Position numbers and translations under genes: made by a program. Positions 1 through 8,612 of a stretch of 64,000 nt of DNA are shown here, piece after piece. How positions within the stretch are numbered: position 1 is the stretch's first letter; each line of letters starts with the position of its first letter. The notes under the pieces were generated by a model, which was not told the origin of the DNA, ran no database searches, and was given only the letters and a program-made list of their open reading frames with translations. Source of the stretch: an uncultured Clostridia bacterium (GTDB lineage Bacteria > Bacillota > Clostridia > Lachnospirales > CAG-274); the NCBI GenBank assembly GCA_944381435.1, contig CALWLD010000001.1:186001-250000 (forward strand), in the 5' to 3' direction.

Positions 1-565
1 CGTACTTCTTCTTATGGACTCTTTAACAAGATATGCTATGGCTCAAAGAGAGGTTGGGCTTGCTATAGGTGAACCTCCTGTTTCCAGAGGTTATACACCT
101 TCTGTTTTTTCTATAATGCCTAAACTTTTAGAAAGAGCAGGAAATTCGGATAAAGGCTCAATAACAGGCTTATATACCGTACTTGTAGATGGTGATGATT
201 TGACAGAGCCTGTTACAGATACAGCAAGGGGTATATTAGATGGACATATTGTTTTATCTAGAAAATTGGCTAATAAAAACCATTATCCTGCTATAGATGT
301 TTTGGCTAGTGTATCTCGTGTTATGGGAGATGTTGTTACTAAAGAGCATAAAAAAAATGCCTTTGAAATTAAAAAACTTATGGGTACTTATGCAGAGGCT
401 GAAGACCTTATAAATGTAGGAGCTTATGTTTCTGGTAGTAACGAAGACATTGATATGGCTATATCAAAAAGAAAGCCTATATTAAATTTTGTAACTCAAT
501 CTACCGATGAAAGCTTTTCCCTTGAACAAGTAGAAGAAGAAATGAATAAAATTTTAGAAGGTTAG
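1..565 (+). CDS. fliI: Flagellum-specific ATP synthase FliI (5'-truncated by window edge)
   Basis: C-terminal part of the type III export ATPase that, with FliH and FliJ, delivers flagellar substrates to the export gate. The reading frame is open from base 2, upstream of the first ATG, so the gene begins before the window. The visible 187 or so residues open with [20 protein letters not shown], followed by [14 protein letters not shown], the conserved block after the Walker B strand in FliI/F1-beta-type ATPases. The C-terminal helical domain is complete. fliJ starts 3 bases after the stop. The P-loop lies outside the window, so catalytic integrity cannot be judged. Confidence 0.95.
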   Translation, partial: VLLLMDSLTRYAMAQREVGLAIGEPPVSRGYTPSVFSIMPKLLERAGNSDKGSITGLYTVLVDGDDLTEPVTDTARGILDGHIVLSRKLANKNHYPAIDVLASVSRVMGDVVTKEHKKNAFEIKKLMGTYAEAEDLINVGAYVSGSNEDIDMAISKRKPILNFVTQSTDESFSLEQVEEEMNKILEG

Positions 566-568
566 AAA

Positions 569-1009
569 ATGGCTAAATTTATATTTAAAATGCAAAGTCT
601 TTTAAGCATTAAAGAAAAGCTAGAAGATAAAAGCAAAACAGAATATGGTAAGGCTTTAAATAAACTAGAAGAAGAAAAAAATATCCTCTTAAGCCTTGAA
701 AATAAAAAACAAGAAAATATAGCAATGTTTAAACAAAGCATTGCAACTGGCGTTAGGCCAAATTATATTGATAACATAAATAAATACATTAGCTTTATAG
801 ATAAAAAGATACAAGAACAACAAGAAAATATTAATAAAGCTAAAGAAATTGTAGAAGAAAAAAGGCTAGAATTATTAGAAGCTATGAAACAACGAAAAGT
901 TTTAGAAGCTCTTAAAGAAAAAGAAAAAGAAAACTATTTTAAAGAAGAGCTTAATAAAGAGCAAAAAATAATTGATGAAATAGTTAGCTATAAATACAAT
1001 AAGGCTTAA
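569..1009 (+). CDS. fliJ: Flagellar export protein FliJ
   Basis: 146 residues, almost entirely charged and helical (Lys/Glu-rich, heptad-like), as expected of the FliJ coiled coil that docks into the FliI hexamer and helps couple the ATPase to FlhA. The N-terminal FKMQSLLSIKEKLEDKSKTE resembles the FliJ start. FliJ is poorly conserved, so the call rests on size, composition and its place between fliI and the ylxF-like gene. Start ATG lies 3 bases after the fliI stop, suggesting translational coupling. Confidence 0.88.
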   Translation: MAKFIFKMQSLLSIKEKLEDKSKTEYGKALNKLEEEKNILLSLENKKQENIAMFKQSIATGVRPNYIDNINKYISFIDKKIQEQQENINKAKEIVEEKRLELLEAMKQRKVLEALKEKEKENYFKEELNKEQKIIDEIVSYKYNKA

Positions 1010-1023
1010 CTTGGAGGTTTGAT

Positions 1024-1749
1024 ATGGCTAAGAAAAATGAAAAAAACAAAAAAATAGAACAAGAAGATTTAGACTTAATAGATGAAGACTTAGATGATGA
1101 AACAGATGAGCCTAAAAAGAAAAAGGGTGGCTGTTTATTAAAACTATTAATATTTCTTATTATAATAGCTATACCTATTGCTCTTATAAGCTTTAACGTA
1201 GGAAATATTAGAGATAAATATTTAAGACCTGGGCTTGAAAAAATGCCTATTGTAAAAAACTTGTTACCGCCTTTAGAAGAAGAGCAACAAGAAGAAGAGG
1301 TGGTAGATGAAAAGCAACAAACTATAGATTCTCTCACAAAAGAAATAGAAGAACTTAATAAAGAAGTAACTAGGCTTAAAGAATTTGAACAGGCACAGCT
1401 ACAATTTAAAGCAGAAAAAGAAGAGTTTGATAAAATGATAGCCTTAAATGACCCTAAAGCTTATGCTAGTTTTTACGAATCTATTGCACCTGAAAATGCA
1501 GAAGAACTTTATAAACAAGCCATAAATCAAGAGGTTACAGATAAAAGGTTTAAAGACTATATACAAACTTTTGAAACTATGAAAAAAGACGCTGTTGCTA
1601 CTATTTTAGAGGAACTTATGGTTACAGATATGGACTTGGTTATCACCATATTAGAAAACTTAACAAGCGATAAAAGAAGTGAAATATTAAGTGCTATGGA
1701 CCCTAAAAATGCGGCCTCTTGTTCTAAACTTTTAGCACCTGTACAATAA
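1024..1749 (+). CDS. YlxF-like flagellar operon membrane protein (MgtE_N-like C-terminus)
   Basis: 241 residues in the slot occupied by ylxF in Bacillus, between fliJ and fliK. Residues 1-35 are acidic/basic and cytoplasmic, 38-57 form one membrane segment, 90-135 are Glu/Lys-rich coiled coil, and the rest (MTDMDLVITILENLTSDKRSEIL-like helices) resembles the FliG/MgtE N-terminal superhelical domain. Proteins with this layout (MotE/YlxF group) are thought to act near the basal body, but no activity is established for YlxF. RBS is TTGGAGG about 8 bases before the ATG. Confidence 0.75.
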   Translation: MAKKNEKNKKIEQEDLDLIDEDLDDETDEPKKKKGGCLLKLLIFLIIIAIPIALISFNVGNIRDKYLRPGLEKMPIVKNLLPPLEEEQQEEEVVDEKQQTIDSLTKEIEELNKEVTRLKEFEQAQLQFKAEKEEFDKMIALNDPKAYASFYESIAPENAEELYKQAINQEVTDKRFKDYIQTFETMKKDAVATILEELMVTDMDLVITILENLTSDKRSEILSAMDPKNAASCSKLLAPVQ

Positions 1750-1778
1750 ATATTATACTTGAAAGGAGGTGAGAAGTA

Positions 1779-3233
1779 ATGGAGCTTACAACTATGTTTT
1801 TAAACCATCTAGCTGGTAAAAATAGCGTTAGTGCTTCTAATGTATCTACTAACAACAAAGGATTTGAACAAGTTTTAAATAATGTAGAGAAAAAAGAAGC
1901 TAACAATAACAACTATAATACAGCAAATAAACAAAATGTTAATAAAAAACAAGAAAAACCTTTAGAATTTAAAAAAGAAGATACCAACAAAGTAGAAAGT
2001 AAAGAAGAAGTTAAAAAGAATGAAACTATAGATAAAAAAGAATTAGATAACAATGATATAGAAGAAAAAGAAAAAGCTATAGTTATTGACGAAGAAACTT
2101 TACAAAAGCTTTCTGATATATTAGGTATATCTACAGATAAGATATTAAATATTTTGTCTAGCTTATCAATATCTGTTTCTATGCTAGAACAACCAGAACA
2201 TTTAATTAAATTTTTACAAAGTGCATTTAATGTGGAAAATCCTTCACAATTATTAGCTAAAGATAACATTAAAAACATTATGCAAGATATAACTAATATA
2301 GCTAAAAGTATTGACTATCAAGACATTATAAACATAGATGAAAATACAAAAGATATATTAGCTAGCATTGTTAATAATGAAGATGTAAAAAATATTAAGG
2401 TTTTAAACGATAATGAACAAATAAAACAAGAAATAAATAATTTGTTAGAACAATTAAATGGAAAAGTTGTTGCTGAAAAAGCAAAAGAAAATACCCAAAT
2501 TAACAATACTGTTGATATTAAGTCTAGCTTAACTACAGAAACAAAAATTAATAGCGAAAATGTTGATGTAGAAAATATTGAAAATTCTGAAATTGCTCAG
2601 GAACAAAAACAATTTAACCAAACAGATAACAATCAAATGTATCAACAAAATAGCGGACAAAATTCTAACGAAAATAGCCAAATGTTAGAAGCTAATAAAC
2701 AAGAAATAAGCTTTAAGCAAGAAACATTTAATATTTCAAATGTAAGTAATAATTCTAAAGTGTTTAATGCTAGCTTACCAAAAACACAAGTATTTAGAAA
2801 TATTAATGCAAGTGATGTTGTGGCACAAATAATGGAAAAAATAAAAGTTTCTATTAAGCCTGATGTTTCTGAAGTTAAAATGATATTAAAACCAGAACAA
2901 CTAGGCGAGGTATCTCTTAAAATAGCTACACAAAATGGTATAGTTACAGCACAGTTTACAGCAGAAAGCCAAAAGGTTAAGGAAATTATAGAATCTAACT
3001 TTAACCAGCTTAAAGATATGCTTTCACAGCAAGGTATAGATGTTGGTGCTTTAGAGGTTAATGTTTCTGATAAAGAAAGCCAAAATCAAAGCTTTAATAT
3101 GTTTGAGCAAAATACAAATAAAGCTAAAATAAATAAAGGGTTATTACTAGAAGATGATGTTAAAATTATAGAACCAGAAACTAAAATAAGCGAAGAAGAA
3201 ATTTTAGATTCTAAAGTTAGTTATTCTATATAA
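1779..3233 (+). CDS. fliK: Flagellar hook-length control protein FliK
   Basis: 484 residues. The first 330 or so are low-complexity Asn/Lys/Glu/Gln-rich sequence, matching the disordered ruler part of FliK. Residues about 345-430 form the conserved hook-length control domain: regular hydrophobic pattern with VKMILKPEQLGEVSLKI and LKDMLSQQGIDVGALEV. FliK measures hook length and switches FlhB from rod/hook to filament substrates. Start ATG is preceded by AAAGGAGGTGAG with good spacing. It sits directly before flgD, its usual partner gene. Confidence 0.92.
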   Translation: MELTTMFLNHLAGKNSVSASNVSTNNKGFEQVLNNVEKKEANNNNYNTANKQNVNKKQEKPLEFKKEDTNKVESKEEVKKNETIDKKELDNNDIEEKEKAIVIDEETLQKLSDILGISTDKILNILSSLSISVSMLEQPEHLIKFLQSAFNVENPSQLLAKDNIKNIMQDITNIAKSIDYQDIINIDENTKDILASIVNNEDVKNIKVLNDNEQIKQEINNLLEQLNGKVVAEKAKENTQINNTVDIKSSLTTETKINSENVDVENIENSEIAQEQKQFNQTDNNQMYQQNSGQNSNENSQMLEANKQEISFKQETFNISNVSNNSKVFNASLPKTQVFRNINASDVVAQIMEKIKVSIKPDVSEVKMILKPEQLGEVSLKIATQNGIVTAQFTAESQKVKEIIESNFNQLKDMLSQQGIDVGALEVNVSDKESQNQSFNMFEQNTNKAKINKGLLLEDDVKIIEPETKISEEEILDSKVSYSI

Positions 3234-3247
3234 GGAGGTGTTTATAA

Positions 3248-4285
3248 ATGGATACTATGCTTAATAGCAATGTTTACAATCTAGCTAGTTATCAAAGTGC
3301 TATGGCTAGCCAAACTAATAACAAAACAAGAACTGCTAGAACTAGTGAAGAAGATAAAGAGCAAGATACATCAGGTCCAGAAACTATTATACCTGAAAAC
3401 AAAGATGAAGGTATTAAAAACCCTAGCAATGTCAGGGAGGTAAAAACCCAGCTAGGAAAAGATGACTTTTTAAAACTTTTAGTTACACAGCTTCAATATC
3501 AAGACCCATTATCACCTATGGATAACACAGAATTTATTGCTCAAACTGCACAGTTTACAGCCCTTGAACAAATGCAAAACCTAAACCAAACTATGACAAA
3601 TGCACAAGCTTTTGCAACTATAGGTAAAGGTGTGTTTATGAACACTATGAATGAACAAACAGGCCAATATGAAATGATTTATGGTGTTGTACAATCTGTA
3701 GATATTATGAATGGTAAACCTTACTTAAACCTTGGTAATAGAACTGCACCTTATGAAGATATATATAGGGTTCAAGATGTAGATTTTGGAGATAATTCTG
3801 CTATGGTATCTCAAGCTATGTCTTTAATAGGTAAAACTATCCAAGGTATTAGGGTTGATAATGAGCTAAACCCTACAGGATATGTAGAAGGTAAGGTTGA
3901 TTTTGTTAAGTTTGTAGAAGGTATACCTGTATTAAGTGTTAATGGAAAAGATGTTTATTTAGGAGAGATAGTTGCAGTATCTGAAGATACTCTTCTTATA
4001 GGCTCTGAAATAAATGCAACTACTGGTGAAGATGGTAGCCAAGTAATAAATGGTAAAATAGAAGATATTGTACTTAAAGATGATAAAATATTTGTTAAAA
4101 TAGAAGGCCACGATAAAGAGGTAGAGGTAGAAGACATAGGTTCATTGGTAAGCTCTATTTCTCTTGTAGGTCAAAATGTAACATCAGGTGAAGTAAGCGG
4201 TAAAGTAGATGGGGTTATTATTAGAGATAAAAAAGTTTACTTACAAATAGGGGATAAAGAAGTTTCTTATAAAGATATTCAATAA
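3248..4285 (+). CDS. flgD: Hook-capping scaffold protein FlgD, with extra C-terminal repeats
   Basis: 345 residues, longer than the common 140-230. The conserved FlgD core is at about 69-125 ([19 protein letters not shown], then [17 protein letters not shown]). Beyond it four related segments of about 30 residues (roughly 145-174, 213-244, 268-300, 317-345) follow the pattern G-V-V-x-x-V...G-K-x-x-x...V/Y-x-D-I. FlgD caps the growing hook and is then discarded. RBS AAGGAGGTG sits just before the ATG. The repeats look like duplications of the small C-terminal beta module of FlgD; their role is unknown. Confidence 0.93.
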   Translation: MDTMLNSNVYNLASYQSAMASQTNNKTRTARTSEEDKEQDTSGPETIIPENKDEGIKNPSNVREVKTQLGKDDFLKLLVTQLQYQDPLSPMDNTEFIAQTAQFTALEQMQNLNQTMTNAQAFATIGKGVFMNTMNEQTGQYEMIYGVVQSVDIMNGKPYLNLGNRTAPYEDIYRVQDVDFGDNSAMVSQAMSLIGKTIQGIRVDNELNPTGYVEGKVDFVKFVEGIPVLSVNGKDVYLGEIVAVSEDTLLIGSEINATTGEDGSQVINGKIEDIVLKDDKIFVKIEGHDKEVEVEDIGSLVSSISLVGQNVTSGEVSGKVDGVIIRDKKVYLQIGDKEVSYKDIQ

Positions 4286-4300
4286 ATAGGTGGTGATTTT

Positions 4301-4681
4301 TTGACTATAATAAATAATAACTTAATAAATCCTAATTTAGTTAATAAAGTTAAAAAAACAGAACCTATTACTAATAAAGATAATACTCAAAATAAAAGCT
4401 TTAAAGAAATTTTACAAAACAAAGCTGTAAATGAAAATATAATGTTCTCTAAACACGCTTCTATGCGTCTTAATGATAGAAACTTATCTCTCTCTAATTC
4501 TCAAATAAAAAGATTGGAAGATGGTATAAAAAGAGCAGAAGAAAAAGGAATAAAAGATTCTTTAGTGTTGGTTGATAACATTGCTTTGTTAGTTAATGTG
4601 AAAAACAAAACAGTTGTTACTGCTATTGATAATAATAGCGAAAAAGTATATACTAATATAGATGGTGCCGTTATAGTTTAG
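4301..4681 (+). CDS. Flagellar operon protein, TIGR02530-like
   Basis: 126 residues starting at a TTG with AGGTGGTG 6 bases upstream; no ATG fits. The C-terminal half has the pattern of this small family found between flgD and flgE in Firmicutes: FSKHASMRLNDRNLSLS, then EKGIKDSLVLVDNIALLV and a closing NIDGAVIV. Function is unknown; position suggests a hook-assembly accessory or export chaperone, which is only inference. 72 bases separate it from flgE. Confidence 0.8.
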   Translation: MTIINNNLINPNLVNKVKKTEPITNKDNTQNKSFKEILQNKAVNENIMFSKHASMRLNDRNLSLSNSQIKRLEDGIKRAEEKGIKDSLVLVDNIALLVNVKNKTVVTAIDNNSEKVYTNIDGAVIV

Positions 4682-4753
4682 GCTGGACCTTATGGAAGCC
4701 TGTTTTCTTTGAACGATAGATAAGAAAAGCGGTATTTTAAGGAGGAAATTATT

Positions 4754-6112
4754 ATGATGAGAAGTATGTACTCAGGCGTTTCTGGCTTGAGAGTACACCA
4801 AACAAAAATGGATGTTATATCTAATAATATTGCAAATATTAATACAGTTGGTTTTAAAAGAGCTTCTGTTTCTTTTAAAGACAGCTTTAGCCAAACATTA
4901 AGCAGTGCAACAAGTGCTAATGCTGATAGAGGTGGTATAAACCCTCAACAAATAGGTATGGGTGCTAACGTTGCATCTATAGTTAATGTTATGGGGCAAG
5001 GGGCTGCTCAAAGAACAGACTACGGTAGTGACCTTATGATAGATGGTGATGGCTTCTTTATTGTACAAGATGCTACAGGTTTTGCTTTTACTAGAGCAGG
5101 TGTTTTTGAGGTAGATGCTGCTGGTAACCTTGTAGACCCTAACGGTTATAAAGTTTGTGGCTGGAAAGCGGTAGAAGACCCTGATAATCCAGGTCAACAA
5201 AAGGTAATTAAAGACACAGTTACACCTATTAACATATATGAAGGAGATAACTTATATTCTCCTGCAAAACAAACAACTAGCATAGAGTTTACAGGCAACT
5301 TTAACCAAACTACAAACCCTACGCAAAAAAATACTATGTCTTTTTATGATAGCCAAGGTAACAAATATACTATAAATGTACAGTTTGAAAAAAGTGCTGC
5401 TAACCCTAATGAATGGACTGTTTCTTTACCTACAGTAGCTACTCCAGTAGCCGATTCTGTTGAAGTTACTGTTAATGGGGATAAAAAAATGTATTTACCT
5501 AACTTAAAATTAGATGGAACTCTTCAATTTGGAACAGACGGTAAGCTACAAGCGGTTACAGGAACTAATGCAAATGCCAATGCTACATCTTTAGATTTAA
5601 AAGGTATAGATTTAACAAAGCTTGTTGATGAAAATGGTAACCTTGCTAACTTAGGTGGAGTTGTAGGAGATATAAACATTGATTTTTCTACAGTTACACA
5701 ATTTAACTCTAAAGTTACAGTTACATCTGAAACAAAAGACGGTAACACTGCAGGTAATATGAAAGGTTACACTATAGATGCCAATGGTATTATAAGAGGT
5801 ACATATTCTAACGGTGAAACTAAAATTTTAGCTCAATTAGCCCTTGCTAACTTTAAAAATCCAGCAGGTCTTGAAAAGGCAGGCAATAACTTATTTAAAG
5901 AAACATCTAACTCTAGTGAATTTGATGGCATAGGTTCTGAAGCTAGTGCTTTAGGCTCTAAGTTACAAAGTGGTGCATTAGAGATGTCTAACGTAGATTT
6001 ATCTTATGAGTTTAGTGAAATGATAACTACACAAAGAGGTTTTCAAGCTAACTCAAGAATTATAACTACAAGTGATGAAATGATACAAGAATTAGTAAAC
6101 TTAAAAAGATAA
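4754..6112 (+). CDS. flgE: Flagellar hook protein FlgE
   Basis: 452 residues. It opens MMRSMYSGVSGLRVHQTKMD followed by ISNNIANINTVGFK, the flagellar rod/hook N-terminal domain. The FlgE middle D2 domain follows, and the C-terminus carries ALEMSNVDLSYEFSEMITTQ, the axial helix that packs with the N-terminus. It polymerises into the hook. GGAGG is 8 bases before the first of two tandem ATG codons; either could be used. It is followed by a large palindrome and a new promoter. Confidence 0.96.
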   Translation: MMRSMYSGVSGLRVHQTKMDVISNNIANINTVGFKRASVSFKDSFSQTLSSATSANADRGGINPQQIGMGANVASIVNVMGQGAAQRTDYGSDLMIDGDGFFIVQDATGFAFTRAGVFEVDAAGNLVDPNGYKVCGWKAVEDPDNPGQQKVIKDTVTPINIYEGDNLYSPAKQTTSIEFTGNFNQTTNPTQKNTMSFYDSQGNKYTINVQFEKSAANPNEWTVSLPTVATPVADSVEVTVNGDKKMYLPNLKLDGTLQFGTDGKLQAVTGTNANANATSLDLKGIDLTKLVDENGNLANLGGVVGDINIDFSTVTQFNSKVTVTSETKDGNTAGNMKGYTIDANGIIRGTYSNGETKILAQLALANFKNPAGLEKAGNNLFKETSNSSEFDGIGSEASALGSKLQSGALEMSNVDLSYEFSEMITTQRGFQANSRIITTSDEMIQELVNLKR

Positions 6113-6134
6113 AATATAGTTAAATTATAGTAAA

Positions 6135-6178
6135 AATATAGTATATAGCTTTTAAATTTAAAAGCTATATACTATATT
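6135..6178. repeat. 44-bp perfect palindrome downstream of flgE
   Basis: A perfect inverted repeat centred on AGCTTTTAAATTTAAAAGCT (6147-6166), with arms extending outwards through ATATAGTATAT and its complement. In RNA it would form a 20-bp or longer hairpin. There is no U-run after it on the plus strand, so it is not a classical terminator for flgE. It may stabilise or delimit the 3' end of the upstream mRNA, or bind a protein. In very A+T-rich DNA short palindromes are common, but 44 exact bases are not. Confidence 0.85.
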
Positions 6179-6230
6179 ACTGAAAAAAATACATAACTTA
6201 AAAAAAATATATAAATTTTAAAAAATATAC

Positions 6231-6259
6231 TTGAGAAATTGCTAAAAATAGTGTATATT
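6231..6259 (+). promoter_or_regulatory. Putative sigma-A promoter for flbD-motAB and onward
   Basis: TTGAGA (6231-6236), a 17-base spacer and TATATT (6254-6259), about 50 bases before the flbD start. It is the only good internal promoter I could pick out in the flagellar operon, and would give stator and switch genes transcription independent of the upstream part. Confidence 0.6.
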
Positions 6260-6308
6260 AATTAAGATAGGAAAGTTTAAAACAATATAAATTTAAGGAG
6301 AAAATAAT

Positions 6309-6488
6309 ATGATTGTTTTAACAAAGTTAAATGATATAGAGATAGTTATTAATTGTGATTACATAGAAATAATGCAAGAAACACCAGATACGACAATAAC
6401 ATTGACTACAGGCCGTAAAATAATAGTTAAGGAAGCAGTTGATGATATTATAGAAAAAATAATTAAATACAAACAAAGTTTAAAATAA
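6309..6488 (+). CDS. FlbD/SwrD family flagellar protein
   Basis: A 59-residue gene: MIVLTKLNDIEIVINCDYIE opens it and TTGRKIIVKEAVDDIIEKI follows. This matches the FlbD family (called SwrD in Bacillus subtilis, where it raises flagellar torque). Its position after flgE and directly before motA fits a stator-related role. RBS AAGGAG sits upstream of the ATG. The stop is 20 bases before motA. Confidence 0.85.
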   Translation: MIVLTKLNDIEIVINCDYIEIMQETPDTTITLTTGRKIIVKEAVDDIIEKIIKYKQSLK

Positions 6489-6508
6489 GCTTAGAGGGGA
6501 GCAGAAAA

Positions 6509-7297
6509 ATGGAATTAGGTTTAATTATAGGTTTGGTTGCTGGTATGGGCTTTACGCTTATATCTATATTCCTAGCAGGTGATATGAACATAATGGCAGT
6601 TGTAAGTTTCTTAGATGCACCTTCATTTATGATTACAGTTGGTGGTGCTATGTCTGCGGTTATAGGGTCTTACCCGCTTCCTAAATTTATAAATGCTATG
6701 AAGAGTGTTAGTAAAATATTAAAGCCAGATACGACAGATCCAATAGCAGCTATAAAAGATATAATTGAGCTTGCTAATGTTGCTAGAAAAGAAGGTCTTT
6801 TAGCACTTGATGACAAGTCAGTAGATATGGACCCTTTCTTAAGAAAAGGCATAATGCTAGTTGTTGACGGTACAGATCAAGAGCTTGTTAGAAACGTTCT
6901 AGAAACAGAAATGGGGTACATAGAGGACAGGCATAAAGAAAACATAGAAGTTTGGGAGCTTATGGCATCTCAGTTTCCTGCTTGGGGTATGATTGGTACG
7001 CTTATAGGGCTTGTTATAATGCTTCAAAATATGGATGACCCTTCATCTATCGGTCCTAAAATGGCAGTTGCGCTTATAACTACATTTTATGGTTCGTTAT
7101 TTGCTAACTGGTTATCTACACCTATTGCTAATAAAATGAAATTTTATAGCAAACAAGAAATGCTTGTTAAAGAAGTTACAATAGAAGGTATTTTATCTGT
7201 AGCAGCAGGGGAAAACCCTCGTATTATAGAAGAAAAGCTTAAAGTTTTCATTTCACCAAGTTTAAGAGATACATTTGGTGAAGGTGATGGCGAATAA
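6509..7297 (+). CDS. motA: Flagellar stator protein MotA
   Basis: 262 residues, four membrane segments. Two are near the N-terminus (about 5-25 and 32-52), followed by a large cytoplasmic loop of about 100 residues, then two more (about 153-175 and 185-205) containing the conserved PAWGMIGTLIGLVIML. MotA4-MotB2-type complexes conduct ions and drive rotation. RBS is GAGGGGAG. It is paired with motB and lies inside the fla operon rather than elsewhere in the genome. Confidence 0.96.
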   Translation: MELGLIIGLVAGMGFTLISIFLAGDMNIMAVVSFLDAPSFMITVGGAMSAVIGSYPLPKFINAMKSVSKILKPDTTDPIAAIKDIIELANVARKEGLLALDDKSVDMDPFLRKGIMLVVDGTDQELVRNVLETEMGYIEDRHKENIEVWELMASQFPAWGMIGTLIGLVIMLQNMDDPSSIGPKMAVALITTFYGSLFANWLSTPIANKMKFYSKQEMLVKEVTIEGILSVAAGENPRIIEEKLKVFISPSLRDTFGEGDGE

Positions 7298-7313
7298 AGG
7301 CTGGTGATTTTTT

Positions 7314-8069
7314 ATGGCTAAAAAGGAGAAAAAAATAGAAATAAAACAAGGGCTTGCAGAATGGATGGGCACTTATGGTGATATGGTTACCTTGTTATTA
7401 TGTTTCTTTGTTTTATTATTTGCCTCATCTAGTGTTGATGCAGAAAAATTTAAGCAGATAGCATCATCTTTTTCAAATAATAACATAGTTATTATGCCAG
7501 AACAGACAGCAGGTGTTTTAGATGCCTTAGGTAACGGCATAGTTGAAATGCCAGAAGTTAAAGGTAATTCTGATAAAGAATTTGAACAACAAGGCAAAGA
7601 AGAAATGGATAATATGGCAGAAAACTTTAAGACATACTTTGCAGAAAATGACTTACAAGATAAAATAGAAATAGAACAAAACGATAGATATATTACTTTA
7701 AACTTTAAAGATGGTATATTATTTGAAAGTGGTAGCTCAGATTTAAAGCCAGAAGCAATAAATGTATTAAGCTTGGTTGCAGATGAGCTATTAAAATATC
7801 CAGATAATAATATAAAAATAGAAGGGCATACAGATAATATGCCTATTAACACAGAAAAATATCCTAATAACTGGTATTTATCAGCAGCTAGAGCCATATC
7901 TGTTGCAACATACTTTACAGATACAAAAGGGTTTTCTCCAGATAGGATATCTACAGAAGGATATGGGGAATATAAACCTAAAGCTCCTAATGACACACCA
8001 GAAAATAGAGCTATTAACAGGCGTGTTGAAATAAAAGTTATTAGTAAATATTATGACAATGAACTGTAG
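7314..8069 (+). CDS. motB: Flagellar stator protein MotB
   Basis: 251 residues. One membrane segment at about 20-42 contains YGDMVTLLLCFFVLLFASSS; the Asp of YGD is the ion-binding residue of the stator. Residues about 125-245 are an OmpA/MotB peptidoglycan-binding domain (IKIEGHTDNMPI, then WYLSAARAISVATYF and NRRVEIKV). It anchors the stator to the wall. The upstream RBS is weak (GGTGATTTTTT), so it may be translated by coupling to motA. Confidence 0.96.
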   Translation: MAKKEKKIEIKQGLAEWMGTYGDMVTLLLCFFVLLFASSSVDAEKFKQIASSFSNNNIVIMPEQTAGVLDALGNGIVEMPEVKGNSDKEFEQQGKEEMDNMAENFKTYFAENDLQDKIEIEQNDRYITLNFKDGILFESGSSDLKPEAINVLSLVADELLKYPDNNIKIEGHTDNMPINTEKYPNNWYLSAARAISVATYFTDTKGFSPDRISTEGYGEYKPKAPNDTPENRAINRRVEIKVISKYYDNEL

Positions 8070-8087
8070 TCAAGGAGGACATATGTA

Positions 8088-8579
8088 ATGAAAAATAAAA
8101 TAGGAATGATATTAATAATATTATTATTAGTAATATTATTAGTTTTATTTGCTGTTGGATTTGCTTTTCTTTATAAAGCAATGAACAAAACCAATGATGG
8201 CGGAGAGGCTAATGTTACTACACAGCAAGTTTTAGCTATAGAAGATATAACTCCTTTTTCTGTTGGTGAACCTATAGTTACAAACCTATTAAAAGGGCCA
8301 GATAATAAAGAACATGTAATAAAAATAAGTGTTAGCTTAGGTGTAAACACTAGCAAAGAGGTTGCTAAAGATGGAGAAGCTCTTTTAAGCACTTTAGAAA
8401 CTCAAAGAGTTGTTGTTAAAGATACTATAGTTGGTATATGCTCTAACAAAACTTATGAAGAATTAAGTATGTCAGATGCCAGAACACTTTTAAAAAATGA
8501 AATATTAGTAAAAATGCAAGAGGTATTTGCTACAGATTTAATAGTTGATGTATATATAGATGAAATGTTTACGCAATAA
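8088..8579 (+). CDS. fliL: Flagellar basal-body protein FliL
   Basis: 163 residues with a single N-terminal membrane anchor (about 5-30) and an extracytoplasmic domain containing NKEHVIKISVSLGVNTSKE and LLSTLETQRVVVKDTIV, typical of FliL. It associates with the stator and supports torque. RBS AAGGAGG. An in-frame-independent ATG-TAA start-stop pair (8083-8088) overlaps the true ATG at 8088. Confidence 0.92.
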   Translation: MKNKIGMILIILLLVILLVLFAVGFAFLYKAMNKTNDGGEANVTTQQVLAIEDITPFSVGEPIVTNLLKGPDNKEHVIKISVSLGVNTSKEVAKDGEALLSTLETQRVVVKDTIVGICSNKTYEELSMSDARTLLKNEILVKMQEVFATDLIVDVYIDEMFTQ

Positions 8580-8612
8580 ACAATATAAATTTGAAAGGCA
8601 GGTGATATAAAA

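Noticed and set aside
7373-7996. 207-residue minus-strand frame within motB
   Set aside because: It lies entirely opposite a clear MotB; composition is Ser-rich as in other shadows.
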